This document shows, piece after piece, positions 11,801-26,400 of a DNA stretch of 64,000 nucleotides; the first letter of the stretch is position 1; each line of letters starts with the position of its first letter. The notes beneath the pieces are model-generated. The model saw only the letters and a program-made list of their open reading frames with translations. It was not told where the DNA came from and searched no databases. The stretch comes from Apodemus sylvaticus (lineage: Eukaryota; Chordata; Mammalia; Rodentia; Muridae), in contig NC_067473.1 in NCBI RefSeq assembly GCF_947179515.1, positions 125,533,259 to 125,597,258 of the forward strand, given 5' to 3'. A program made the translations under genes and the position numbers.

Positions 11801-14443
11801 TTCTTCTTGTACCTCATTTGATGTGTGGATTATGTTTTGAGTATTCCAGTTTTCTAGGTTAATATCCACTTATTAGTGAGTTCATACCATGATTGATCTT
11901 TTGAGACTGGGTTACCTCACTTAGTATGATGTTCTCTAGCTCCATCCATTTGCCTAAGAATTTCATGAATTCATTGTTTCTAATGGCTGAATAGTACTCC
12001 ATTGTGTATATATACCACATTTTTTGCATCTATTCTTCTGTTGAGGGATACCTGGGTTCTCTCCAGCTTCTGGCTATTATAAATAGGGCTGCTATGAACA
12101 TAGTGGAGCATGTGTCCTTATTACATGCTGGGGAATCCTCTGGGTATATGCCCAGGAGTGGTATAGCAGGATCTTCTGGAAGTGAGGTGCCCAGTTTTCT
12201 GAGGAACCGCCAAACTGATTTCCAGAGTGGTTGTACCAATTTGCAACCCCACCAGCAGTGGAGGAGTGTTCCTCTTTCTCCACATCCTCGCCAACACCTG
12301 CTGTCTCCTGAATTTTTAATCCTAGCCATTCTGACTGGTGTAAGGTGAAATCTCAGGGTTGTTTTGATTTGCATTTCCCTAATGACTAATGAAGTTGAGC
12401 ATTTTTAAAGATGCTTCTCCGCCATCCGAAGTTCTTCAGGTAAAAATTCTTTGTTTAACTCTGTACCCCATTTTTTAATAGGGTTATTTGGTTTTCTGGG
12501 ATCTAACTTCTTGAGTTCTTTGTATATATTGAATATTAGCCCTCTATCTGATGTAGGGTTGGTGAAGATCTTTTCCTAATTTGTTGGTTGCTCTTACAAT
12601 CTAACCGATTTGTCAGAGAAGTACGTGTAAGGATTTGACAGAAGGCATGGTGACTGGCAGCCCTGCCTCCCGGCCTCCTGTCTCACTCTCAGGAGGCTGC
12701 CTTTGAAAACCGCCTTTACTCTGGTTTTGTTTAGGCTATACTTTTGGATTCTGTGCTAAACATTAGCCTGTGGAACTTTAGGGTGGAAGAGGGTATGTGG
12801 TTTGCTCTGTGCTCCTCCCCAGCAGGGATATGCCTTAGCATTCCAGATAAATGCATTTAGTTCCCTGATGCATGTGGTATGCCTCGTTGTGACTGACAGA
12901 TCCTGTGACAGTTTCCCAGTGTGTGGGTTGTCTGTTGATTTCCCTTGTTGTTTGCCGAGAGCTTTTCTCCACCCTCGAAGACACTGAGTTTAAACAGTGT
13001 CTGTATTGTACACTGGGGTCTCACTAGTGAAGACCACAGCGTCTCCTCAGATGGTGGAACATCGTACACTACATGTGCCTCTCCATGTACCTCACGCTAT
13101 GCAGCTGCAGCCACACGTGTAGACTGATTTCCTGAAGATTAGATTTGGGTTACTTTGGTTTGACTATCTTTATTCAGGCGCTACCGAAATGGTAGTGCAT
13201 GGCTGGCGGCAGGCAGTGCCCTGTGTAATCACTTGGGTAGGTGTTCTCCAATTTCCATAGACAGATGATTCAGGTATTTGTTGTAAAGTGTTCCATGGGC
13301 TAATATTTTGAGGCTGTGTGACTCTCCTGTTCCCTAATAATCTTTCACCTAATAGTTCTCCCATCTGTGGATGCTTCTTGCTTGGAACATTTGTTACATT
13401 GGTATTGCAAAATGATGATTTTCCCAATTCTGTCTTTTTCCTCTGAGTCTGTTATTGGCATTCATCTGTGAGGATGTTTTCCTCTTTTACCCTCAGATTT
13501 TTTTTTTTATTATTTATCTTTACCAAGGACTCATTAATTTATTTTTTTTTCTTTTTGGGTAACAGCTTTTTTGAGATATAATTCACATACCATCAAATTC
13601 ACTCATTTAAAGTGACAATTTAGTGGGTCTTCCTGTAGCCACAGGTTGATGCTTCTTGTCACCACAGCCAGGGAATTCTTGTTCAATAATTATAATATAT
13701 TTATGTTGTTTGGTGTGGTCAGTGGGAACCTCTGCAGGCCTAAGTCTCTATCGTCACTGAGAACCTTCTCTCCTGTTGTGACAAGCCATTGTAATCTTAC
13801 CTAGCCATACCTACCTGTCCTTGGTTGATGTTGATGGAAAGTGGATTTAGAAACAATATCTGGATAATAGGTACATCATTGCATCTAAGCTCTCATTTGG
13901 AGTAGAAAAAATTAGTTACATGGGTTATATATTCCTTCAGTTTCCATCTGTCTATCTCAGTACACAGAGTAGGTAGGGGCACAGAGTTAGTTTCTTGGTA
14001 GGTGACCATGAGAAGTGCGGGCAGGTGCAGGAAGGCGCCGTCACTGGCCAGCGAGTGAGCCCTTCTCTGTCTCTCCCTGAGCTGAATTGGGAGTAATGCT
14101 CTGACAGGAGTTCAGCAGGAGGAGGAGTGAGGAGCTGGGCGGGCTGATGTCGGGAAGCAGTCTAATAAGTGCGTGCTTAATTGCCTCCAGAATCTCTAGA
14201 ACCTGGAATACTTTTTCAAGTGGTACTAAACTCTGCACTTGAGGTTACTGCCTAGAGTCACATGCCCAGACTCTTAGTGCTGGCCTGCCTTCCTACCCCA
14301 GTCTAACTCTACACTTAGAGGGGCGACGGAGCTGCAGCTGGGGTAGGGTTGGCTTGCCAGGCTCTGGGCATTGATCTCATGTGAACTGCAAGAAAGGGTC
14401 ACCTTGAAATAGTCAGTGCTGGAGAGAAAAGATAAACACACAT

Positions 14444-14479
<36 letters not shown>

Positions 14480-17400
14480 ACACACACCAATAACAATTAA
14501 AGAAAAAGGCATGAATTTAAGAGAGCAAGGAGGGGTATATGGGGGGTGAAGGAAGGAGGGAAGGAAAGGGGGAAATGATGTCATCATAATTTAAACAATT
14601 ATTTAGAAACCACCACCTGATACTCATCCTCCTCGCCACCTCTGGTGACACTATATAGCGTCCACTCACCTGTGTGCTGTGGGTTTTTTGCCGAGTACCA
14701 GAGGTAATAAGAATGACCGTAGCATGTGCTCCCTGAGGCTAATATGTGGATATGAAGGGATGTTCTTTGGCTCTTGGCATGTGGGGTTTCAGTTAGAAGA
14801 TCTCGACTCTCCTTACCCCTCATTGCAAGTAAAAATAGCCCCATCGTTCTAGCCCACCTACTGTAGATCCTCAGGATGAGAGGAGCTAGACGTGGGCTGC
14901 AAACAGTGAGTAAGTACAGAAACTTAACTAAATTAATCCCATGCAAAGCAATACCCCCAAGTAGCTGATATCCCGCTTCACATCGTAGAGAATAGAAAAT
15001 AGGTCTTAGCTCACGGCGAGACTTTTTAGGCATTGCTCAATACATATGACTTTATCAAGTTGAAGTGGCCCCTGTATTTTCTCTAACTTGCTTGTGGGTG
15101 TCTGGAAAAGCCTGTTATTTATACTCCATTTCTTAAAATAAAAAATTGGAGCCATCAAAATTGGCAAGCGTTAAGCATGCTAATTAGTTCAACGTACTGA
15201 CCAGTTTCTGAATTATCAGTTCAAAGGAGCGTGTGGACAGGGATGAAATTAGATTTCTGCCTCTTTCATTCTGGTTGTTTTAGGATCCTAGGGGTTGCTT
15301 TGATCTGTAAATAACAGCTGTTTCTTCATGCATGGTTCAGGGTACACGAAACATGTTCCAAACTGTTTCTTAGACTGGGGGCTCATCATTATGATCCTAA
15401 ACTGGACATACACACTTCAGCTGTAGCTCCTAGGGAAATGCCAGCTTGATCTGTGAACAGAAGTGAACAAAACGGATTTTATTTTTCTTTACTTTTAAAT
15501 AAGTGGTATAGCACAGTTATAAGGTACTACATAGTCTGCTCACTACCAAAATATACTGATTTTTTTAATATCACTTTCAATTCTAAAAGCTGAGAAAGCT
15601 GTGAACACATGTAGATTATATTTGTATGTGTGCACGTTTATAATTTTATAAATACTTAGAAAGTTATTCACACATATATATATACATATACATATAACTA
15701 AATATTTTAGACATCTACTTTGTGAAGATTAACATGCTTGTCTTGCTTGGTAAGTATTTATTTAAATTTAAGAACTATTTGATAGCTAGAAGTAAGATCA
15801 AACCGAGGCTGTTTCACTTCAGTACACCAAGCAGTGTTTTTTCTTAGTCATCATAATGCATGTGTCTTGTGGCCCTCGTGAGACGGGGTTAGGACTGGAG
15901 GGTTGCTTTACAGAAGAGCAGGAAGTGAGTGGTGGAGGAGGAGAAGAGGGAAACTTAAAACCAGGGCACTAAGGAGCAAGGCTCGCTCCAGCCTGCGCTG
16001 GTGTGCGGCAAGGCCAGGTGACAGGCATCCAGCTAGTGTCCTCTGTGTCCTTCATCTACACATAGTACTGGAGGCCACAGGGGCTGTGTGGCTGAGAGCA
16101 GTTAGGAGAGCGCACTGCTCTTGCTGAGGGCATGTCTTCATTCCCTCTACCCTCTCCAGCCTCTGCTGACACCTGCACACCCAGGACACGTCTACGCACA
16201 CATAATTAAAAAATAAAATAGAACCTTAAAAAAACAATGGAAATAGTCATGTCTTACATTAATTCTAGAAGTGAGATCCCACTTTATTTAGTAAAGCCTT
16301 TCTGTTCATTACAAACTATGCCGGATTTAACAGTGTGTTCCATTTGTGGCTTTTCTTTACTGTTCACTGTATCGGACATCAGGAAGCAGAGTGCTCGTTG
16401 CAGTGATGTAATCTGCTGTCTTGTGGCTTCCAGAGATGTCCAGTCACCCTGACATTGGTCGCATCATTTTTAAGATGGTAAGCTGTTACTTGTCTCTGTA
16501 CTAACGCTGTAAGCACATCGCACGCCCGAGTGCCAGCTGCCTCCCATTGCGGTGCAGAGTGTGGTGTAGTGCGGGGACCCTATGGTCCACAGGGTCTAAG
16601 CACCTTGCTACTCGCTGTTAGAAAGTTTGCAGAGACCTGGACTCACTAATCTCCAAAGTACATTCTGTGCCTTGAGTGGGTTTCCTTTTTTTTTAGAATC
16701 CCTTTTTAGTTCCAGGGCCCAAAGGTCTCTGTCATTGCCAGAGGAAATGCCCATATCCAGGTGTAGAACCCGGGCCAGCAGCGTCACCATTACCTGGAAC
16801 TTGGTATTCATGTAAGTCCTTAGGTTTTTGCCCAGACTTTTGAATCTGGAACTCTGGGGGTGGGACCAAGAGTTTGTGTTTTATGCCCTGCAGGTGACCC
16901 TGAGCCTGCTGTGAGGGACAACCACGGACTCTAAAGGCACCAAGCACAGTGAAGACATTCCCCTGTGGGGTAGAGGCTCACCCGGTGCTTGCAGGCCTCC
17001 ATGCCATCCAGTTCCCAGCACAGCAAAGCAAACAGCAAGCCCCACAAATCCCAGACAGGCCAGAAGTAATGTAGAGCAGGTTGCTCTGTTTTGAAATAAA
17101 GAAATGTTGGATAACTTTGCAGGACCTGAGGAGACAGATTTTTTCATCTCTAGCAAAGTTTCTGTCATGAATTGCAGATTTTTTAAAAAATTCCTGGTGC
17201 CGATGTTATCTTGCACACAGTTTTCATCCTCACACTTGGATTGTCTTGAGTTTTTGTGTTTGTGTGCCAGACACTAGGCTCACTCTCCCCTCCCCCTCTC
17301 TCGTCACCTTGTTGTTGTTAATGGACAGTAAGCATGGCTGATTTCTTCATGAATTTTTCTTTTTTCCCCCTCCTATTCTTGGTAGTAGGCTACTTTGAAT

Positions 17401-17610
17401 TATTTTAAAGCTAAATGATTTAAAATAGTTTTCAAGATAAAAGAATTACATGAAGAATTATTTTGATTTTACAGAAAATACTTGGAGAAAAGAACATTTA
17501 GCCATTCTGCTTGCTGTGGCTAGATTTCTTACTATTTTGAGCAAGGACCCTGTTGAATGGACTTTTTCCTCAGTGCTAAAAACCAGTAGAAGCATTTACC
17601 ACTCAGATGC

Positions 17611-17671
<61 letters not shown>

Positions 17672-20600
17672 AGAATTGCACATGTCAGGAAAGCGCCCCA
17701 GGATGACATTGTTATGTGGAGAATTGCTTTCATCTCTGAGATATCTCACACCTGCTTCATTTGGCACACTGTCCCAACACTCAGCAGACAGCCTGCCAGC
17801 CCAACCCCAGGCATGTGGCTACAGTGACAAGGACCACAGTTACCATAAAAAGCACTAGTGCTATGGAAAAACCCATGGTATACAGTTAAGCAACTTAATT
17901 AAATGGGCTCTTTGTGTGTGTGTGTGTTTACATGACTGTACATAAACACATGCTATCTGGAAGTGTATAATCATGTTGCCTCCTGTGTGCATACTTAGGC
18001 ACCCTGCACACTGTCATATATACCAAGCAATACTAGTTCTTTGCAAGTGTTTCTAAGACCCATGTGAACCACCAGTCACTAGCAGTCTTCCATAGGCTGT
18101 GTTGTGCATTAGTTGCCCGAGGCAGTGAGAATGATGTGTCTCCTGATGATGTTGTTAGATCCTCTGGGCGGCTTTTCTTTTAAGGAACTGGTTTGGACTT
18201 TTAGGCTGTAGTGCTTGCTCTGTAATGTTTATTGGACTGCGTGCTTATTTAAATGTCGTCATAGCTGTTTGTGAAAGTCCTTGAGAGGTTTCCTCATGCT
18301 GGTAGACTCCGGGAAGGGGACTGTTTATTTGCTTCGCATTTTCCGAGGGTGGAATCAGACTTTTTCACATTTTATCGATGACCCATTTGGCTATCCCTGA
18401 GCCAGCTCCAGTTAAAAATAATAGTATTTAATATTTAATAAACTGCCAGGCTTTGGAGCCATCTGGAACTTTATTTTCTTTGCACGCAGCATCTGAGTTT
18501 CAGCTGTTAGCCTTTCTCCTTTGCTCTGGGAAGGGTCAATTGCTTCTAAAGTCTTTGATGCTTGCTGTGTCAGCCCTTTTCATAGTTTCAAAATGCCCGT
18601 GTAAAAGGGCTTCTCATCCATTCATGCTGATAATTCTTTTGAACTTGAGGTTTGAACCAAACTAATCAAATTTAATTATAGTTCAAATCCTGTTACAGTG
18701 AACTCCAGTAGACTGCCAGGCTGGTTTTTTCTTTATTTCTTTTTTGTTACACTGGAATTCAGCCATTACCAATATTACATTAAGCAACCAGGCCGTTGAC
18801 TACAGTGTGGGAGATCCTTTGCCGTGACCAGGTTTTTGTTACATTGACATGGTAATATGATTTGAACTTTCTGCTTTTTATAGGAAATCATGAATTAGTC
18901 ATAAGGAAATTTTCTTTGTTTGTATAATTCTTATGTAATCTTTTCATATCATACTTAGTGGTTTCAACAGTTAACACCCAGAATTAAAATCTGAGAACTA
19001 CTTCCTTTATTTTATTTTATATTTTTGTTTTGAGAATTCTGGGTTGTTGATGTCCTCCATTATCTGTTCCATATGAAAACCAGATTGACTGGGTACTGTG
19101 TTGGGAGTCCAAGGGCTCCACTCTGCTTTCTTTCCATTTGCCAGTTGTCTTTAGGTGTGTTTGGTCTATGATATCGAGAGACTTCAACTGCACTTAGTGT
19201 GGTGGTTTGAATGAGTCCTCCAGTTGGTGGAGTTGTTTGGAAAGGACAGGGGGTGTGGCCTCCTGGAGGTTGAAAGGAACTTTCTTAGAGAAAGCCTTGG
19301 CTTTGTTGTTGCTTATTTTTATTGTTTGTAAGATCTAAAATTCAGTAAGGGTTTTCATCTGTCCCTTTGGAGATAGCACCGTGACTTGTGCAGTGTCCCG
19401 GTGTTCTGAAAAAGAGTGCCCTTTCCCATTTCATTACAGACCTATCTGGGTCAGTAGCATTTACTGGACAATAAATGGAAGCAGTGTGATGCCACTGTGA
19501 GCTGACGGAGCAGGACTTGTGCCGACGTGTCCGGTGCTGCCCGATTGCCGGCTGCGTGCTTCTGCTGCAGTGTCCTGTTGGTCCCATCTCCAGCTCCATA
19601 GGTGTCAGGGCTTCTCCCCAGCACAGGGTACATTTCATTTTACAATTCCCTTCTGGATGTCTAAGCAGATTTGGGAATAATGGCATTTAAAAACACTCTA
19701 AGTGTCTTTTCATCTGTAAACAAAAGCCTGTCCAGGTTTAGTACTGGATCAAGCTTTGAGCTGCAAGAACAGATGGTAGATTTATTCTCTCCACAGGGTA
19801 TTTGACTCTGAAATGGACAGTAGAGCTTATTTTTTAAAAAAGAAAAAGAAAAAACAAAAAAACAAAAAAAACCAGTGCTCTTGGTAAGGTGGAAACTGAC
19901 GTATTTTGATATTTTTATTCAAAATTACTATTTTCTGAGTCCATCATGGCACTGCCTTTTGTTTTAAAGTGAATGTGAAGTTAGTGTATAGCTAGGTACT
20001 TTGAAATTTGAGCTTTGCTCTGAGCTGCAGTACATGTTAGCTTAGCTCTAGGGTTGTTGGCTACCTCTCCCACTCTGGCTGGAGGACAAGGCTGTGTCTA
20101 AAGGACGCAGTAGTGTGCCTTTGGCTGTAGCTCCAGGGAGAGTAAATGACAACTTATGTAAACTGGAGCCTGTGACTGGAAAAAAAAAAAAAACTTGGAT
20201 TCAAAGGGACCTAACTCTGCTGGGCGAAGACCGTTTCCTGAGAGCAGTGGCTTGTGTTGTCTTGAATAGCCACTTCTAGTTTTGCAACAGAGGACCCTGA
20301 GCTTGCCCTCAGTCTGTTTGTTGTCTAAGTGTTGTCATTAAAACTTGAGTTGAGCCAGGCAGTGGTGGTGCACACCTTTAATCCCAGCACTCTGGAAGGC
20401 AGAGGCAGGCGGATTTCTGAGTTCGAGGTCAGCCTGATCTACAGAGTAAGTTCCAGGACAGCCAGGGCTACACAGAGAACCCCTGTCTAGAAAACCAAAA
20501 AAAATCCCAAAAACTTGAGTTGAGGGGTTGGAGATTTGGCTCACTTGTTATTCTTGCAAAAGGCCTGGGTTGCAGAAGACCTGGGTTCGATTCCTAGCAC

Positions 20601-23402
20601 CCACATGGAGGCTGGCTGCTTCCTTAGGCCGTACATGCTTGTGGAACATGGATATACATTCAGGGAAAGCACTTGTACACACAAAGGAAAGTAAATCTGA
20701 GAAGAAAAAAAAAAGGAAACCTTGTGTTGCTGAAATATGTTGTCCATGGTTACAGATTCTGAGAGCTATGGAGCTAAATGCCTACAAATGTTAGAAGACA
20801 GGCTCTGAGGTCACCTGGTAGGGTGCAGATCTCAGTTCCACACCTGACACCTGTGTGGCCTTAGGCAAGTTATGTCAACTGTCTTCTTTTTTTTTTTTTT
20901 TTCTTTCTTTCTAAGACGAGAACAAAACAATGCATACCTGAGAATTATATATGTTCACACCTGTGGGTCTCAGGAGTTAACACACGCAAGGCTCAGGAGA
21001 GCGCCCACATAGATCTGCATTCATACATGTGGGGGGGCACAGGAGAATGTTCATACACACATGAGGGGCTGAGGAGAGCACCTGGGACAGTGCTGTGTGG
21101 GTGGTCCTGTTTATCATGGAGATGGTGTGTTGCTGCCAGTCCTGGGAAGCTTCCTTCCTGACTCCCCGCTTAGCCCCTCCTGCGGGTCTCCAGTGGACCT
21201 TGTGTGCACAGCTATGCTTATCCAGGATTTCTCCAGGATGGCCTCGTCCCCTGCAGCCTGCCAGTTCTTAGGGGACTGCCCCAGGCTCTGAGTGTCCACC
21301 TTCCTTTTGTTTGATCCCTTCCTCACTCAGTGGTGGCTCTCACCGGTGGTGGGGTGGCTCTCACCCGTCTACTCAGATCTCCCCTTCCAGCAGCCCCTCC
21401 GCATCAGCTCAGCCCACTTTAATCAATGTGTGTTTGTTAAAAGTGGGTAGATGAGATTCAGTGTGTGCCCTGTCTAGTCCAGAACTGTAGATATTTCTTA
21501 CTAAGAGGAAAATATAGCTTAAGTTCAAGCCCAAGTGAAGAACTCAAGCCACAAGACTTGGGGTTTGACCAAACTTTGCTTCCGAGTCTGAAACCACTCT
21601 TGAGTTCCTAGTCAGTGGGATGAGGGGCCCACGAGGATATGGAGGGGTACCTGTGGCTCTCCAACAGGGCTTCAGGACCTGCCTACTTGGTGGTGTAGTG
21701 GGTGATGTTGAGCAGCACCCTGGCCTCTCTATGCACTAGATGTAGGGAAACCCAGATATTCTGGGTGGCTGTTAGGACCCAGGCTAAACCATCGTTGGGT
21801 TGAAAGTGGCACCTTTGAAGACACGGGAAGTGACAGTTGCGATTGTGTCTCATATGTTGGTTGCTGTGACTGTTTCTAGTGCTCTTTTAATCTCCCCCTT
21901 CTAATGTAGCTGTGCAGCACACAGGGATGGCTTGGTTGACAGAGCAGGCAGGTGATATGTCTCATGAGATCATAACGGATGCCTGCTATCACAGCAGGCA
22001 TTCATAGTGGGCAAATGAGGTGCATTGCCTGTCTGTGACGTTCCTGGTGTCAGGAAACCCCGTATCAGTTAGGTTTGGGTTACAGAAACAGGATACTTGA
22101 CATAATTAACTGAACAGAGAGGATAAGTTCGTTTTGACTTGGCGTTTTGGTCCATGGTTGCTGATCGTTTTGCTTTGAGGCCTGTGGTGGGGTAGAGTTT
22201 CATGGTAGGCTACACAGTGAGTGACTCACTTACCTGGTGGCAGCCACAGAGAGCTGTTGGAAGGATCTGGGTGGACCCTAGTGGCCCTGACTTCTTTGTT
22301 TGCACTGCACGGAAGGAAGGTGGGGGTGAGTGTTGTTTCAGATCCTGGCTGTTAGTGCTGAGGCCTCGGAGGATGCTTCGCTCATTTCAGTAGGCCTTTT
22401 ACTAATCAGGTTTGGGTTCTTGTTTTAGATTTTTGAGTTTTTTGTACAGATGTTAATTCTGCATCAACTGTGTAGCTGGTAAAGGTTTTCTCCCATTCTG
22501 TAGGCTGTGTCTTCATGTGATTGTCAATCCTTTGCTGTGTAAAAGCCTTTTAATTTCATGAAGTCCCATTTGTTAGTTGTTGACTCCTCCTCCCTTCTTC
22601 CTTTTTCTCCTCCTCTTTTTTTTTTTTTTTTTTTTTCTGAGATAGGTTCTCTCATACTCCAGGCTGCCTCTAGTTCATCCTGTAGCCATGTAGCCAAGAA
22701 TGACAACCTTGAACTTTTGATCCCTCTGCCTCCTCCTCCTGAGTGCTGGGATCATGAGTGTGGGCCATTGGGCTCAGTTTTATTATCCTGATATCTTGAC
22801 ATTTTCTCCCTGTTTTGTCTTTTTATCAGTTTCAGAGTTTCCAATCTGACATTAAGGTCTTCGGTCCATTTGGGGTTGATTCTTGTGAGGGTGAGAGATG
22901 AGGAACTGGTTTCATCTGTCAGCATGTGGATGCTCAGTTTTGCTAGCCCTGTTTGTTGAAGAGCTGGTCTTCATGGGAGGTTTTGGCATCTTTGTAAAAA
23001 TCAGGTCATTGTAGTTCTGTTTGTTTGTGAGTGCTTTGTTCTGTTCCATTGACATGCGTGCCTGGTTTTGTGCCAGTACCATGCTGCTTTTATTACCATG
23101 TCTTTGGTAGAACTTTGGGTTTGGGATGGTGATACCTCCAGCATTGCTCTTTTGGCTCACGATTGTTTTGGCTATCCAGGATCTTTTATGCTTTCATATA
23201 CATTTTAAGATTTTTTCTTCTATTTCTATGAAGCGTGATTTTACATTTTGTTGGTGATTTTACTGAGTTCATGAATGTTTTTGGCAAAATAGTCATTTTC
23301 AAAATATTAATGCTCTAATCCATGAATACAAGATTTTTCCATCTTCTTGTAACTTATTTTTTCCTTCAGTGCTCTCTCTCTCTCTCTCTTTCTCTCTCTG
23401 TG

Positions 23403-23466
<64 letters not shown>

Positions 23467-26400
23467 AGTGAACATAGTTTATTGAGTATATTTCAGGAGG
23501 AGAGCAGGCTGGGAAGGAACTAGGGTACTACTGCAGCCTCTTCATTGTTTAATGATTTTGATGTAGAGGTACTTCGGTTTCTTGGTTAGTTTTATTCCAT
23601 AGTATTTTTAATTTATTTTTTAAGGCAATTGTGGATGATACTTATGTGTATTTCTTTCTTTTTCAGCATATTTGCTATTGGTTTGTAGGAAGGCTACTGA
23701 TTTTGATATCTTGATTTTCTATCCTGCTACTTTTCTGAACAAATTGATAAGATCTAAAAGTTTGCAGGAGCACTCTTTGGGATCTCTCTGTGTGTTTGTT
23801 CTGTAAACAAGGAGAACCTCTTCCTTTCCTGTGTGTATCTTCCTCTCATCCCCCTCTTCCTTTATTGCTCTAGCTAAGGCTCCAGAATTGTACCTAATTA
23901 TACCCTTGTCCAATATTGTACCTAATACGGTAGAGAAAGTGGAGAGACAACCTGTTATATTCTGATATTTGTGGAAATGCTTTGAGTTTTTCTTCCTTCA
24001 TATAATTTTGGCTATGAGTTTGTCATACAGGACTTTTATCATGTTGAGATATCTTCCTTACTTTCTTAGTTTCTTCAGGCCTCTGATCATGGACTGAATT
24101 TTGCCAAAACCCTTTTATGTATCTACTGAGATGATCTTGACATTTCCATCTTATATAATATGTTTATTCATTTGGGTATTTTTAAAAACTGTGTTCTATG
24201 TGGTATATACACACATGTATGTGAGAATGCTCACACCCATGTGTGCCTAGCAGCCAGAGGAGGGTCTTTGATGTCTTGTTCTATCACTTTCTTACTTCTT
24301 TCAGACAGGGTCTCTTTTGAACCTGGAAAAAAGATGACAGCATGCAAGCCCCTCAGGAATCCTCAGGTTTCCAGGCCCACGGGCACATAAATGCTTTTTG
24401 TATGAGTGCTGGGGTTTGAACTCAGTTCCTTATGCTTGTATGGCAACATTATTGCCCACTGAGTCCTCATTTTCGTTCCCGATGATGTGGTCTTTGAGAA
24501 TAGCAGCCTCTCTGGACTCTTACAGGTTTGTCCCAGGGACTGCTAAAGTGCTGGAGGTTCACCATTTACCAAATGTCCTGAGATAATGGCTCTCAGATTC
24601 TTGGTCTTATGTTGTTGAAGAATAAAAACAAAACAAAATAAAACAAAACCCAAAAACATGGATGAAGGGCTGGCAAGATGGCTGAAGGGTTAAGAGCACT
24701 GGCTGTTCTTCAGGAGGATCCAGTTTCAATTCCCAGCATCCACATGGCGACAAACTACTGCCTGTAACTCCAGTTCCAGGAGATACAGTGCCCCCTTCTT
24801 GCCTTTGAGGGAACTGCACATACATAGTGCATAGACATACATGCAGGCAAGACACCCATTCACATAAAAGAAAGAAACATGGATGGAAGAGCATGAGCAA
24901 GAGAAAGCAAGCTTAGTAAGCAAAGAACAAGAAGGACTAAGGTCCTGTAGTGGGGCATCCTGAGGGCGTGGCTGTGGAGTGCCCATGCAGAGGCGTTCTA
25001 TAAGATTTATAGCAAAGACTGAATTTTAATGATATTGGTTATTGGGTGTGGGTTTATTGTGATCTGAGCCAGTGTGTGGGGAGGGTGGAGGTGCACAATT
25101 TTGGGATGTTTTCTTGACCCACCTGAGGAGAGGATTGTGCACTGCTTGCCTGATTAGAGGCTTGTCATGTTTTGAAGTCCTTCCAACCCATTTTTTATTT
25201 ATTTTGTTAGGTGCTGTCCTTGGGGTTTGTCTGTTAGCCAACTGCCTTTGCTAGTGTTGATGGCTGACTGCCTTAGCTTGTGCTAGTGACTATAAATTAA
25301 AATGGGCCTTTTTATTTGTCTATGATCTCTTTGTTCTTTCATTACAGTTTACTATGTGCCCTTACCCACACTACCCATGGAAGCTAACTCCTGACTGATT
25401 TCGGATTAGTGAACGTTCCTTATATCTTTGAAATGAAGCCATGCCGACCTTGGAGAGTGCGCTTTGTGATGTGTTCTTGATAATCAGAGAGATTGGAATA
25501 TAGTTTTCTTGTGATTTATTTTCTGTTGGCATGGGAGTAATACTGGTTACTGGTTTTCTAAAACTATCTATTCAGTGGAATAGTTTGAGAAGCATTAGTT
25601 TAAGTTTTTTTGAAGGTCGTGTAGAATTCAGCAATAAGTCCAGCTGTGTCTGAATTTTTTTTCTGCTTGAGAGGTATTTTTCCTTAAATTACTGCTTCAA
25701 TGTTACAGGTTTCCTTAAGTTATTTATCATATCTTGGCTTGCTTTTGACGGGTCATAAGAGTCCAGAAATTTAGCCATTTCTTTAAGGTTTTCCAGTTTG
25801 ATGGAATGTAAGTTTGAAAAATATGTTCTAATAATTTTCTGAATTTCCTTGGTACCTTGTTGCTTCTCTTGCTGTTGATTTTTAGCTTTACTCCATTGTC
25901 AGATAGCATACAAGAAGTTATTTTTCTTTATCAATATTCTGTGTTTGTTATGAGTTGTTTTATGTCCTATTAGCTGGTGCATTTTAGAGAAAGTTTCCTG
26001 GGCTGCAGAGAAGAATATGTTCTGCAGTGTTTTCTTAGACTCTTCTGTAGATGTCTCTTAGGTCATTTGATCTACGATTATTTAACATAGATATTTCTGA
26101 TTATTTTATTTTTCATGGGATACTTGGTTTATTGGTGTGAGTGGGTATTGAAGTCACCCACTGTTTTTGTGTTGGGGTAAATCTGTGTCTTCACCTCTCC
26201 CAGTGCTATTCTACGAAGGTGGATGTATCTGTTTGGCACTTGCATGTTTAAATATGTAATGTCTCTTGTGTTGATGGGGTTGTCTTTATCTTTTCTGACT
26301 AATTTTGGTTTGAACTTTTATTTTGTTGGAATTCAGAAGCAATAACTCCCACTTGCTTTCTAGATCTATTTCTTGGAATGCCTTTTCCAGCTTTTCACTC

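Larger units (their letters stand above)
22392..24190 (-). mobile_element. Old L1 ORF2 C-terminal part, antisense (piece 1)
   Basis: On the minus strand the text gives broken L1 ORF2 homology. The frame at 22912-23160 reads [20 protein letters not shown], then DxxNRxx-like remnants (MSMEQNKAL), matching the ORF2 region after the reverse-transcriptase core. It has frame breaks and several later insertions (22617, 23371), so it is dead. Confidence 0.88.

Noticed and set aside
12030..12374. Minus-strand 114-codon frame as a host gene
   Set aside because: It is the C-terminal part of L1 ORF2 in a truncated element.
17450..17858. Arg-Glu-rich frames over the GA repeat
   Set aside because: Translation of (GA)n; no coding support.
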